9,281 nucleotides of DNA from CAZEJK01 sp964512045. Lineage in GTDB: Bacteria > Acidobacteriota > Thermoanaerobaculia > Thermoanaerobaculales > Sulfomarinibacteraceae. Under the pieces are notes generated by a model. It did no database searches. It was not told the origin of the DNA and saw nothing but the letters and a program-made list of their open reading frames with translations. The position numbers and the translations under genes were made by a program. Each line of letters opens with the position of its first letter. The stretch's first letter is position 1. This document shows, in pieces, positions 1 to 6,594 of the stretch. Where the stretch lies: positions 1 through 9,281 of the forward strand of contig CAZEJK010000202.1 in the NCBI GenBank assembly GCA_964512045.1. Direction: 5' to 3'.

Positions 1-141
1 CTCAACCCAGGCGCTTTGCTTCGAATTTTCGGAGATGCCCAGATGTGAGTTGCTATAGGCCACCGCATTGTCGTCGTCGCAGGCGCTGCGGAGGCTGTGG
101 AACGGTGGAGGGGGGGTAGTTGGCCAAGACCGTGAGCGCGT
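1..141. other. Left-edge region downstream of the ABC exporter; no confident gene
   Basis: No gene can be assigned. On the minus strand two frames stay open to the window edge. One starts at an ATG at 68-66 (reading MRWPIATHIW...), the other at a GTG at 62-60 (reading MAYSNSHLGISEN...). Neither has a clear ribosome binding site, and both are too short to identify. The first 60 bases are more AT-rich than the coding parts of the window, which would suit a spacer or promoter. A run of seven G lies at 110-116. Confidence 0.3.
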
Positions 142-1890
142 TCAATCGGAGGCAACGGCTGTAATGGTTGCCTCCTGCCCACCGTCATCCTTGCTGCGGG
201 CCAGCATCCGGTACTCGACCGAGCGCTCGAGAAGCTCCTGGTGGCTGCCCTCGGCCACGACCTTGCCTCTTTGTAGCACGAGGATCCGGTCGGCGGCCTC
301 CACTGTGGTCAGGCGGTGGGCGATGACGATCGCCACCTTGTCGCGCGTGATCTCCTCGAGGGCTGCCTGGACCCTGGCTTCCGACTGGTTGTCGAGAGCG
401 CTGGTGGCCTCATCCAGGATGAGGATCTTCGGCTGCTTGTAGATTGCTCTGGCGATCGCGATCCGCTGCCGCTGGCCGCCGGACAGGTTGGCCCCAAACT
501 CGTCGATCTGGGTATCGACTCCATCCGACATCTCCGACACGAACTCCCATGCACCCGCCTTGTGCAGGGCATCCTCGACGCGGCTCCGGACCATCTTTCC
601 GCCGTAGGCGACGTTGGCGGCGACGGTGTCGTTGAAGATGAAGGCGCGCTGGGTGACGATGCCGATCGACTTGCGGAGGTTCTCCAGCTGCAGCTCGGTG
701 ACGTCGATTCCGTTGATCCGAACAGTGCCGTCGTTCGGGTCGTACAGGCGGAGGATCAGGTTGACAACCGAGGTTTTGCCGCCGCCGGAGTCTCCCACGA
801 GAGCGACGGTCTCGCCCCGGTGTGCCGTGAAGGAGATCCCGTCGAGGGCGGTCGTGCTGCCGTAGCGCAGGACGACGTTCTCGAGCTCCACCGTCTCGAT
901 CACCTCCGGTACCGGGTGGTCGCCGCTGAGGATCGAGGGCTTGCGATCCATCATCTGATCGATCCGCTCGGACGCCGCCACGGCGTCAAACATCTTGTTG
1001 TACAGGGTGGAGATCCGTTTGATCGGCGGGTACAGCAGAAACAGTGCGGTCGAGAAGGAGAAGAACGTGCCAACGGTCATGACGCCATTGATCACCTGGA
1101 GCCCGCCGACAATGATCACTGCGGCGATGGCGATGGAGCCGGCGAACTCCATGACGGGGTTCACGAGCTCCTTGACCTGAACGCCCTTCATGTTGATGCG
1201 GGCAAACTCCTGATTGTCCTCGACGAAGCGCTGGAGCTCCACCGCTTCGCTCGAGTGGGCCTTGATGATCTCCATGTTATTGAAGATCTCGGAGAGCCTG
1301 GAGGTGATGTCGGAGTCCTTCTCCTGGGACCGGTGGGAGAGTCGTTTCATACGTTTGGTCAGCACCGACAGCGGGTATGCCGCTAGCGGCAGGACCACCA
1401 GCCCGAAGAACGCCAGTCGCGGGCTCGTCCAGATGACGACTACGATCAGCGCCACGATCACCAGTGCCTCGCGCAGGATGATTGCCATGTGCTGTGACAC
1501 CGACATGCGGATTCGGGTGATGTCGTTCGTGATCCGGCTGATCAGCTCGCCGCCGCGCTGCCGGTTGAAGAAGTCCAGATCCAGCTCGAGCAGGCTGGCG
1601 AGCATCTGGTCGCGCATCCGGCGGACGACATCTTCGCCGACGTAGGCCGTGTGGTAGCTTTGCAGATACCGACCGATGCCCATCGCGGCATATGTCACGA
1701 TGATGAACAGCGGCAGGACCATCAGCTTCTGCCGGTCCTTGTCCACGAAGATCTCGTCGAGAACGGGCTTCACGAGGTGGGCGATGGCCGCCGTGGAAAC
1801 GGCCACAAGAATCATCCCGATGACGATCAGAATGATACGCGGGATGTACTCCCGAAAGTACGGCAAAAAGCGAGCGAGAAAGCGTCGCAC
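142..1890 (-). CDS. msbA: MsbA-type lipid A/glycolipid export ABC transporter (fused permease and ATPase)
   Basis: Inner-membrane half-transporter expected to work as a homodimer, flipping lipid A core or a related lipid-linked glycan with ATP. The N-terminal half has hydrophobic helices at about residues 16-38, 57-78, 136-177 (two) and 246-290 (two), followed by a complete ATPase domain. That domain shows Walker A GDSGGGKT (366-373), Q-loop TQR (Q414), signature LSGGQRQR (469-476), Walker B ILILDE (489-494) and the H-loop histidine of AHR (525). The frame is open 38 codons further upstream, but that would overlap the glycosyltransferase gene. The GTG at 1890 is preferred because it gives 582 residues, the length of E. 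coli MsbA, and leaves a 25-base gap. A GGA lies 6 bases, and an AGGA 10 bases, before it. Family and motifs are certain. The lipid A substrate is inferred from similarity and the neighbouring glycosyltransferase, so another glycolipid exporter of the MsbA group remains possible. Confidence 0.9.
   Translation of the reverse strand: MRRFLARFLPYFREYIPRIILIVIGMILVAVSTAAIAHLVKPVLDEIFVDKDRQKLMVLPLFIIVTYAAMGIGRYLQSYHTAYVGEDVVRRMRDQMLASLLELDLDFFNRQRGGELISRITNDITRIRMSVSQHMAIILREALVIVALIVVVIWTSPRLAFFGLVVLPLAAYPLSVLTKRMKRLSHRSQEKDSDITSRLSEIFNNMEIIKAHSSEAVELQRFVEDNQEFARINMKGVQVKELVNPVMEFAGSIAIAAVIIVGGLQVINGVMTVGTFFSFSTALFLLYPPIKRISTLYNKMFDAVAASERIDQMMDRKPSILSGDHPVPEVIETVELENVVLRYGSTTALDGISFTAHRGETVALVGDSGGGKTSVVNLILRLYDPNDGTVRINGIDVTELQLENLRKSIGIVTQRAFIFNDTVAANVAYGGKMVRSRVEDALHKAGAWEFVSEMSDGVDTQIDEFGANLSGGQRQRIAIARAIYKQPKILILDEATSALDNQSEARVQAALEEITRDKVAIVIAHRLTTVEAADRILVLQRGKVVAEGSHQELLERSVEYRMLARSKDDGGQEATITAVASD
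148..175 (-). terminator. Perfect 9-bp stem-loop at the 3' end of the ABC exporter gene (possible terminator or 3'-end stabiliser)
   Basis: GGAGGCAAC (148-156) is the exact reverse complement of GTTGCCTCC (167-175), with a 10-base loop. It lies within the last codons of the exporter gene, just before the TGA at 144-142. No T-run follows on either strand, so this is not a canonical intrinsic terminator. It could be a weak terminator or a block to 3' exonucleases. That it overlaps coding sequence is directly visible; the function is inference. Confidence 0.4.
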
Positions 1891-1915
1891 TGTAGATCCG
1901 TCCTGTGGTTCCGTT

Positions 1916-2806
1916 CTACTCCGAGCGGGAGCCCTCTTGGAGGGCGTCCAGACCGCTCCAGGTCGTCTCCTCGTCGTCGAAATGTGGGAGATCCGGTTCG
2001 ACATCTCTGGCAGAGTTGATGTGCCATGACCAGAGGATCGCCCACTTCATGAAGGTGGCGTACGACTGGAGGAAACAGAATACGATGCCGCGACCCCCAT
2101 CCAACACGCCCAGCTGAAAGATGTAGGTTCGCACGAACCGCCACGCCGTTCGGCTGACGATGGTTGTGATCGAGCTCTTCTTGCCCTCGCGCCAGCACTG
2201 CGCAGCACCCCACCAGCCGTACTTGGCCATTCGCTGGGCGTACTCGTAAAAGCTGATCTCCACCATGTGGTGCAGCATCGGAGCGTTCAGGATCGGCGCC
2301 TCGCCCGATGTCTGCAGCAGCGAGTGGACCCGGCGCTTCTGGTAGTACGCCGTGCCGTGGCGGAACAGCCGCGAGACGCGGTCGTGCTGCCAGCCTGAGA
2401 AGCGGAGCGGCTTGCCGAGAAAGTACACCGTGCGGTTGATGGTGTACGCGTCGTGCTTGGGCTCGGAGGCGAGGAGCTGCTCGATCTCGTCGCGGAGCTC
2501 GGGGGTGCAGCGCTCGTCGGCGTCGAACACCAGCACCCACTCGGTCTCGACCTTGTCCAGTGCCCAGTTCTTCTGAGCGCCGGCGCCGTAGTAGGTGTGT
2601 TGGAAGAAGCGGACCCGCTCGAAGCCTTGTACCAGCTCGGGCGTTGCATCGGTGGAGTACGAGTCGACGACGAGGATCTCGTCGCACCACAGCAGCGAGC
2701 TGAGACACTCGACGATGTTGTGCGCCTCGTTGTACGTCGTGACCAGCGCGGTGACTCGCGGCCGCCGAGGCTCCGTCGTGTGCGCTGCGCTGCTGCTGCT
2801 ATCCAT
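1916..2806 (-). CDS. Family 2 glycosyltransferase, WaaE/KdtX-like (LPS core or surface glycan)
   Basis: A predicted cytoplasmic, inverting nucleotide-sugar transferase of 296 residues with a GT-A fold. It has the N-terminal nucleotide-binding segment VTTYNEAHNI (22-31), the strand EILVVDSYSTD (43-53) and the metal-binding DXD-type motif DADE (95-98). Two features recall the WaaE/KdtX subgroup, which adds glucose or heptose to the LPS inner core: the QKNWAL segment at 78-83, and GVLDGGRG at 233-240 in the C-terminal part. No signal peptide is seen; a hydrophobic stretch near 241-262 may contact the membrane. The ATG at 2806 has GGTGAG five bases upstream. It is the first gene of a leftward unit with the MsbA-type exporter 25 bases downstream, a pairing that fits lipid A core synthesis followed by export. 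The sugar donor and acceptor are unknown. Confidence 0.82.
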   Translation of the reverse strand: MDSSSSAAHTTEPRRPRVTALVTTYNEAHNIVECLSSLLWCDEILVVDSYSTDATPELVQGFERVRFFQHTYYGAGAQKNWALDKVETEWVLVFDADERCTPELRDEIEQLLASEPKHDAYTINRTVYFLGKPLRFSGWQHDRVSRLFRHGTAYYQKRRVHSLLQTSGEAPILNAPMLHHMVEISFYEYAQRMAKYGWWGAAQCWREGKKSSITTIVSRTAWRFVRTYIFQLGVLDGGRGIVFCFLQSYATFMKWAILWSWHINSARDVEPDLPHFDDEETTWSGLDALQEGSRSE

Positions 2807-2964
2807 CGGGTCTCACCGCCAGGAGCTGGGTGCTCGCGTGATGGCTGCCTGGCCGTGGAAAATACGACCGGCTGGGGTCCTGACACGCTGGCTGCATGCT
2901 ACCACAGTGTGGAGGGATACAGGCATCTCCGGTCTTGTGGAGGGTCGTGGTATGGTGCGCGCCG
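2807..2964. promoter_or_regulatory. Divergent promoter region between the glycosyltransferase and methyltransferase genes
   Basis: This 158-base spacer must drive both divergent units unless they are read from outside. Ribosome binding site for the leftward gene: GGTGAG on the minus strand (2817-2812). On the minus strand, GTGTCA followed after 16 bases by TATTTT is a weak sigma-70-like pair. I found no convincing promoter for the rightward gene. The spacer also holds an 11-base palindrome, CCACAGTGTGG (2902-2912), and a direct repeat of TGTGGAGGG at 2908-2916 and 2936-2944. These are candidate operator half-sites, without proof. Confidence 0.4.
2902..2944. repeat. Small palindrome overlapping a 9-base direct repeat (possible operator)
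   Basis: CCACAGTGTGG (2902-2912) is an inverted repeat of CCACA/TGTGG around one central base. TGTGGAGGG occurs at 2908-2916 and again at 2936-2944, with starts 28 bases apart. Both sit in the divergent spacer, upstream of the chosen methyltransferase start. Repeats this short arise by chance fairly easily in GC-rich DNA, so a regulatory role is only a suggestion. Confidence 0.3.
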
Positions 2965-3990
2965 ATGGGGAGAGCTCGGCGGAAGAAGGGGCGCATTGGA
3001 GGGATGCTGGCGAGGGTGCTCTGGCGCGCCGTGGCGCCGTGGCACCTGTGGCAGGTGCTGCGCCGCTCCCGTCGCCGCGGACGTCACGAGGCGCCGTACG
3101 ACCACGGCAAGATGCAGCAGTATCTCCGTGGTCGGGAGCTGGCCGCGTTCGACAACCCGCAGCTCCAGCTGTACAGCAAGGTGCTTCCGAGCGGTTTTCT
3201 GCACTACGGCTACTTCGAAGATGTCGACGCGGCGCCTTCGGCGCAGAGCCTGGAGAGTCTGGAGGCGGCGCAACGCCGCTATGCCGAGCGGGTCCTGGAG
3301 CACGTTACGGATCGGACGGCGCCGGTCCTCGACGTTGGCGCGGGGATGGGCGGCATGGTGCGGATGTTGCTGGACGACGGCTTCCGGCCCGTCGCACTGA
3401 CTCCCGATCGCAATCAGGTGCGCGCGATCCAGCAGTCGATGCCGGAGGTCGAGGTCATCGAGGGTCGCTTCCACGAGGTTGGCTGGGCTCGCTGGGAGGC
3501 CGCTTTCGGCACCGTGATCACCGCCGAGTCGTTCCAGTACCTGTTTCTGGATAACGCTCTGACAACCATCCGCCGGATCGTGCGCCCCGGGGGGCGTTGG
3601 GTGATGTGCGATTACTTCCGCAGGTCTCGATCCGCTCCCGGCTCTGGACACGTCTGGGACGACTTCATCGGGACGGCGACAGGCGCCGGATGGAGCGTTG
3701 TGCATGATGAGGACATCACCGACCATGTGCTGCCAAGTCTCCGCTTCGTGACGATGTTGGCGGAACGCTTTGCTGTGCCCGTCCTGGACTACGTCGAAGC
3801 CAGATCCCGTCGCAATCGTCCCGGGGTGCACTACCTCCTCGAGGACCTGTTCGCCGAGCTGCAACACGGCCTGCGCGACCGCCTGGTGGACGTCGATCCG
3901 GAGACGTTCCGGCGCAATCGGATGTACCGGCTGGTCGTGCTGCAACCGCCGGCGCAACCAACGCAAGGTACTGGGGCAACATCTCGGTGA
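2965..3990 (+). CDS. Class I SAM-dependent methyltransferase with basic N-terminus
   Basis: Predicted to transfer a methyl group from S-adenosylmethionine to an unknown acceptor. The Rossmann-type core is clear: motif I VLDVGAGMGG (121-130) binds the cofactor, the second-strand segment LTPDRNQ follows at about 145-151, and the post-motif strand PGGRWVMCDYF is at 208-218. The segment LYSKVLPSGFLHYGYF before motif I resembles methyltransferases related to the cyclopropane synthase and sarcosine/dimethylglycine N-methyltransferase groups. About 120 residues follow the core and may help recognise the acceptor. The first 45 residues are very rich in Arg and Lys, interrupted by Trp and Leu, which could allow membrane contact. 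The start is uncertain: ATG 2896, ATG 2965, ATG 3004 and GTG 3016 are all in frame, and none has a well-spaced Shine-Dalgarno. ATG 2965 gives 341 residues. Its stop overlaps the start of the ArnT-like gene, so the two are probably co-translated. Family is sure, substrate is not. Confidence 0.8.
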   Translation: MGRARRKKGRIGGMLARVLWRAVAPWHLWQVLRRSRRRGRHEAPYDHGKMQQYLRGRELAAFDNPQLQLYSKVLPSGFLHYGYFEDVDAAPSAQSLESLEAAQRRYAERVLEHVTDRTAPVLDVGAGMGGMVRMLLDDGFRPVALTPDRNQVRAIQQSMPEVEVIEGRFHEVGWARWEAAFGTVITAESFQYLFLDNALTTIRRIVRPGGRWVMCDYFRRSRSAPGSGHVWDDFIGTATGAGWSVVHDEDITDHVLPSLRFVTMLAERFAVPVLDYVEARSRRNRPGVHYLLEDLFAELQHGLRDRLVDVDPETFRRNRMYRLVVLQPPAQPTQGTGATSR

Positions 3991-5597
3991 CCGAGACACG
4001 AGGCCGGAGATGGACGGTGGTTCGCCGCTGGTGGTGGATGGTGCTGATGGCGCCGATGGTGGCGTCGGCAGCTGTTCGAGAGCTTTGGGCGCCGGACGAG
4101 CCTCGCTACGCTCAGGTTGCTCGGGAGATCTGGGACGGCGGGAGCTTCCTGGTGATGCATCTGTGCGGCGATGTCTACCCCGACAAGCCGCCACTGCTGT
4201 ACTGGCTGGCCGGGCTGCTCGGTCGCGTGGCCGACTGGTCCGAGCTGGCGCTCCGGATGCCGTCGTTGCTCGCGACGCTGGGTTCCGCGGCACTGGTGGC
4301 GTGGTTGGCCCGTCGCTGGTGGGGCGAGGTGGAGGCGGTGCTGGCGCCGGCGCTGCTGCTGACGACGGCGATGGTCACCGAGATCGGCGGCCGGCTGCAG
4401 ATCGATCCGCTGCTGGCGGTGCTGTGCACGGCTGCCTTGGTGCTGGTGGCCGCGCCGGTGCGCTCGAATCGTCAGGCGCAGCTGGTGGTGCTGGCGGCCG
4501 GCCTGTGTGCCGGCCTGGCGGCGCTCGCCAAGGGCCCGCCAGCGTGGATCAACGTTGGCCTGCCGGCGATCGCCTGGGGGTTGCTGGCGCCGACGATGGC
4601 CATGCGGCGGGTGCGCTGGTGGACGTGGCTGGTGGCTGCGATGCTCGCGATCGCGCCGGTGCTGAGCTGGGCCGTGGCCGCATCGATGGTCGAACCGGCA
4701 CTGGTCGAGGAGCTGTTCTTCGATCAACACGTCGGGAGGGTGACTGAGGCGGATCGGCACCCTGGTCCGGTGTGGAAGCACCTGACGCGGATGCCGTTCT
4801 TGCTGCTGCCGTGGGCGGTGGTGGTGGGGGCTGGGCTCTGGCGGGCGGTCGCCAGCTGGCGTCGCCGTGCCGGTCGACCGCTCGATACCGGGCTTGTCAG
4901 GGCTGCGGGGTGGCTCCTGATCTTGTTCCTGTTCTACTCCGTCATCCCACCCAAGCGTGATCTCTACCTGCTGCCGGCGTACCCCGCTGCTGCTTTGCTG
5001 GCAGCTCGCGAGCTGGCGGTGCGCTTGCGGGCACGCGCGTTCCCGCGGTGGCTGACGTGGCCCGGGCCTGCGGTGCTGTTGCTGATGGGCGTGGCGCTGC
5101 CGGCTGTGGGTGTCATGATTGACGATCTGCCTGGGCTGACCTGGCAGCCGCTCGTGATTGGCCTGCCGTTGATGGTGGCGGGCGTGGCGGCGGTCGCCAG
5201 TGCGCACAGACGGCGACCGTGGCGGTGGATCGGCTGGCAGCTGGGGGGCTGGGCCGTGTTTGCGACGGTGCTGGCACTGACCATCGCGCCCCTGGTCAAC
5301 CCGATCAAGTCCGCCCGCGGCCTGGCCGAGAAGCTTGCTGCGCGTCCCAACCTGCCGGCCGAGATTCCCTGCGTTGGCGTGCAGCCCGAGGGCTACCGCT
5401 ACTACGGCAGCATCCCGACTGTCAGGGCCGACGGGATCGACGATCTGGAGGGGTATCTGGACCGCAGCGGTCCGTTCCTCGCACTTGTGGAGGAGGAAGC
5501 CCTCGATGACGCCAGCGATGCGTTGCGTCAACGCTTCGAGGTGGAGTACTTCCGCGCGGTTGGGTCCAAGGACGTGCTGGTGCTCACCCGCCGGTGA
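3987..5597 (+). CDS. ArnT/PMT-family (GT83) polytopic membrane glycosyltransferase
   Basis: An inner-membrane enzyme of 536 residues, expected to move a sugar from a polyprenyl-phosphate carrier to an acceptor on the periplasmic side. Family hallmarks are the first periplasmic loop motif DEPRYAQVAREI (37-48), the conserved DKPPLLYWL (66-74), ALAKGPPAW (179-187) and PPKRDLYLLPAYPA (321-334). Many hydrophobic helices occupy roughly residues 15-440. The last 100 residues form a soluble C-terminal domain, as in ArnT. ArnT itself adds 4-amino-4-deoxy-L-arabinose to lipid A and gives polymyxin resistance, but none of the arn biosynthesis genes is in this window. The sugar may therefore differ, and no symbol is assigned. 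The start is the GTG at 3987 inside the GTGA overlap with the methyltransferase stop; no strong Shine-Dalgarno precedes it, consistent with translational coupling. The next gene is convergent, 8 bases away. Confidence 0.85.
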   Translation: MTETRGRRWTVVRRWWWMVLMAPMVASAAVRELWAPDEPRYAQVAREIWDGGSFLVMHLCGDVYPDKPPLLYWLAGLLGRVADWSELALRMPSLLATLGSAALVAWLARRWWGEVEAVLAPALLLTTAMVTEIGGRLQIDPLLAVLCTAALVLVAAPVRSNRQAQLVVLAAGLCAGLAALAKGPPAWINVGLPAIAWGLLAPTMAMRRVRWWTWLVAAMLAIAPVLSWAVAASMVEPALVEELFFDQHVGRVTEADRHPGPVWKHLTRMPFLLLPWAVVVGAGLWRAVASWRRRAGRPLDTGLVRAAGWLLILFLFYSVIPPKRDLYLLPAYPAAALLAARELAVRLRARAFPRWLTWPGPAVLLLMGVALPAVGVMIDDLPGLTWQPLVIGLPLMVAGVAAVASAHRRRPWRWIGWQLGGWAVFATVLALTIAPLVNPIKSARGLAEKLAARPNLPAEIPCVGVQPEGYRYYGSIPTVRADGIDDLEGYLDRSGPFLALVEEEALDDASDALRQRFEVEYFRAVGSKDVLVLTRR

Positions 5598-5605
5598 GCT
5601 CTGAC

Positions 5606-6541
5606 TCAGCTCTCGGTCGGGTGATGGAAGAACGCCAGAGCGTCGATCTGGTTGACGACGTTGGAGATCCGTCCGTTGACCTTGCACATCAGGAAGTTGA
5701 TGTCGTTGACGATGTCCTTTGCGAACTTCGTCGTGTAGCCAGCGGCCTTGTCATGCCCGTTGTCCCGCAAGAGGCGCTCCAGCTCCCGTGCGGAGGCCTC
5801 GAGCTCGATGAGGACGTGCTTGATCGAGCGAAAGTGCGAGCTGGCGTCGAGCAGCGTGTCGGTCTTCAGGTCGTGCATGAACACCTCTGCCGGGAACGCC
5901 CCCTGGAGCTCGTCGGTCTCGCGTGAGAGCTCGTCGATGGTCTCGGACATGTCGGCGAGCCAGATGTGGTAGCTCTCCCGATCCTCGCCCTCCGGCACGA
6001 GCTTCGCGATCCGCCCACCGAGCTTGTCGAACTGCTCGATGACGGACCTGCGGATGTTCTCCAGACCGAAGTGCGGACGCTTGAGCGACTGGAGCGAGAT
6101 CTGGTCGCGGCCGAGGTAGAGCTTGTCGGCGTAGTGGTCGGGCAGATCATCCTCGGCGATCGTGTACAGCTTGATGATGAGCTGATCCGGATCGTGGCGC
6201 CAGGATACGAACCGGCAGATGAGCAGGTTGTCGTTCATGTCCAGGTAGTATGAGTTGGTCTCGAGAAGCGCCGAGTACAGGGCGAGGTTGCAGACGATGT
6301 ACCGGCGCCAGCGCGTCAGAGCTCGGCGTTGCTGGGCCAGCAGGTCCTCGACCTCCTCGATCTCCGAGTCCAGTGCGTCGCCGGTCTCGATGTGACCGAA
6401 GTCCGGTGTGATGATCACCCGGCAGCTGGCCAGGAAGAACTCGAGATGCAGCTGCTCGAGAACCGCCTCCTGGTACCTGTCGAGAGTGAACTCTGGAACG
6501 ACCACGGCCGGCGACTCGACGATCCTCTTCAGGCTCTCCAT
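5606..6541 (-). CDS. Hypothetical protein, largely helical, family not recognised
   Basis: I do not recognise this 311-residue protein. It has no signal peptide and no membrane segment, so it is probably cytoplasmic. Visible features are an acidic-then-basic helix at 55-73 (from DALDSEIEEV), a Trp/Arg/Tyr-rich segment LTRWRRYIVCNLALYSALLE (75-94), and a hydrophobic strand-like stretch near 105-129 including LLICRFVSW. Long charged helices follow at about 190-213, 231-262 and 271-298, the middle one with coiled-coil-like spacing (ELEASARELERLL). Four scattered cysteines do not form a metal-binding pattern. The start is ATG 6541, with GGAGG five bases upstream. The longer frame, up to 6700, would run across the divergent recD2 gene and has an unlike, Arg/Ser-rich composition. 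Codon use resembles the neighbours, so it is a real, native-looking gene. It is a single-gene unit flanked by a convergent and a divergent gene, so context gives no function. Confidence 0.75.
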   Translation of the reverse strand: MESLKRIVESPAVVVPEFTLDRYQEAVLEQLHLEFFLASCRVIITPDFGHIETGDALDSEIEEVEDLLAQQRRALTRWRRYIVCNLALYSALLETNSYYLDMNDNLLICRFVSWRHDPDQLIIKLYTIAEDDLPDHYADKLYLGRDQISLQSLKRPHFGLENIRRSVIEQFDKLGGRIAKLVPEGEDRESYHIWLADMSETIDELSRETDELQGAFPAEVFMHDLKTDTLLDASSHFRSIKHVLIELEASARELERLLRDNGHDKAAGYTTKFAKDIVNDINFLMCKVNGRISNVVNQIDALAFFHHPTES

Positions 6542-6594
6542 CGTGTCCTCCACCCTTTGCGGGTTGACGCCAGGATAGCACCTGCCGGAGACGG
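6542..6594. promoter_or_regulatory. Short divergent spacer with ribosome binding sites for both flanking genes
   Basis: Only 53 bases separate the ATG of the leftward hypothetical gene from the first possible ATG of recD2. On the minus strand GGAGG (6551-6547) lies five bases before the ATG at 6541 and decides that start. On the plus strand GGAG (6587-6590) lies four bases before the ATG at 6595. A TTGACG at 6564-6569 resembles a -35 box for rightward transcription, but no good -10 follows at 16-18 bases. Promoters may therefore lie inside the opposite gene's 5' end. Confidence 0.4.

Noticed and set aside
316..1386. 356-residue plus-strand frame opposite the ABC exporter
   Set aside because: Antisense to Walker and signature motifs; Asp/His/Gly-rich composition typical of the antisense frame of a GC-rich gene.
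1891..2004. 38-codon N-terminal extension of the ABC exporter
   Set aside because: It would overlap the glycosyltransferase gene, is Arg/Ser/Thr-rich with no conservation expected, and makes the protein longer than MsbA; the GTG at 1890 gives the family length.
2899..4293. 464-residue minus-strand frame opposite the methyltransferase
   Set aside because: Arg/Ala/Pro-rich shadow of a gene with an intact SAM-binding motif; no domain features of its own.
3987..5597. Naming the GT83 gene arnT and predicting polymyxin resistance
   Set aside because: Family motifs fit, but no aminoarabinose pathway gene is visible and GT83 members use several sugars.
3831..5687. 618-residue open frame on the minus strand opposite the ArnT-like gene
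   Set aside because: Its translation is low-complexity, rich in His, Arg, Gln and Pro, and it lies antisense to a gene with clear family motifs. It is a product of high GC content.
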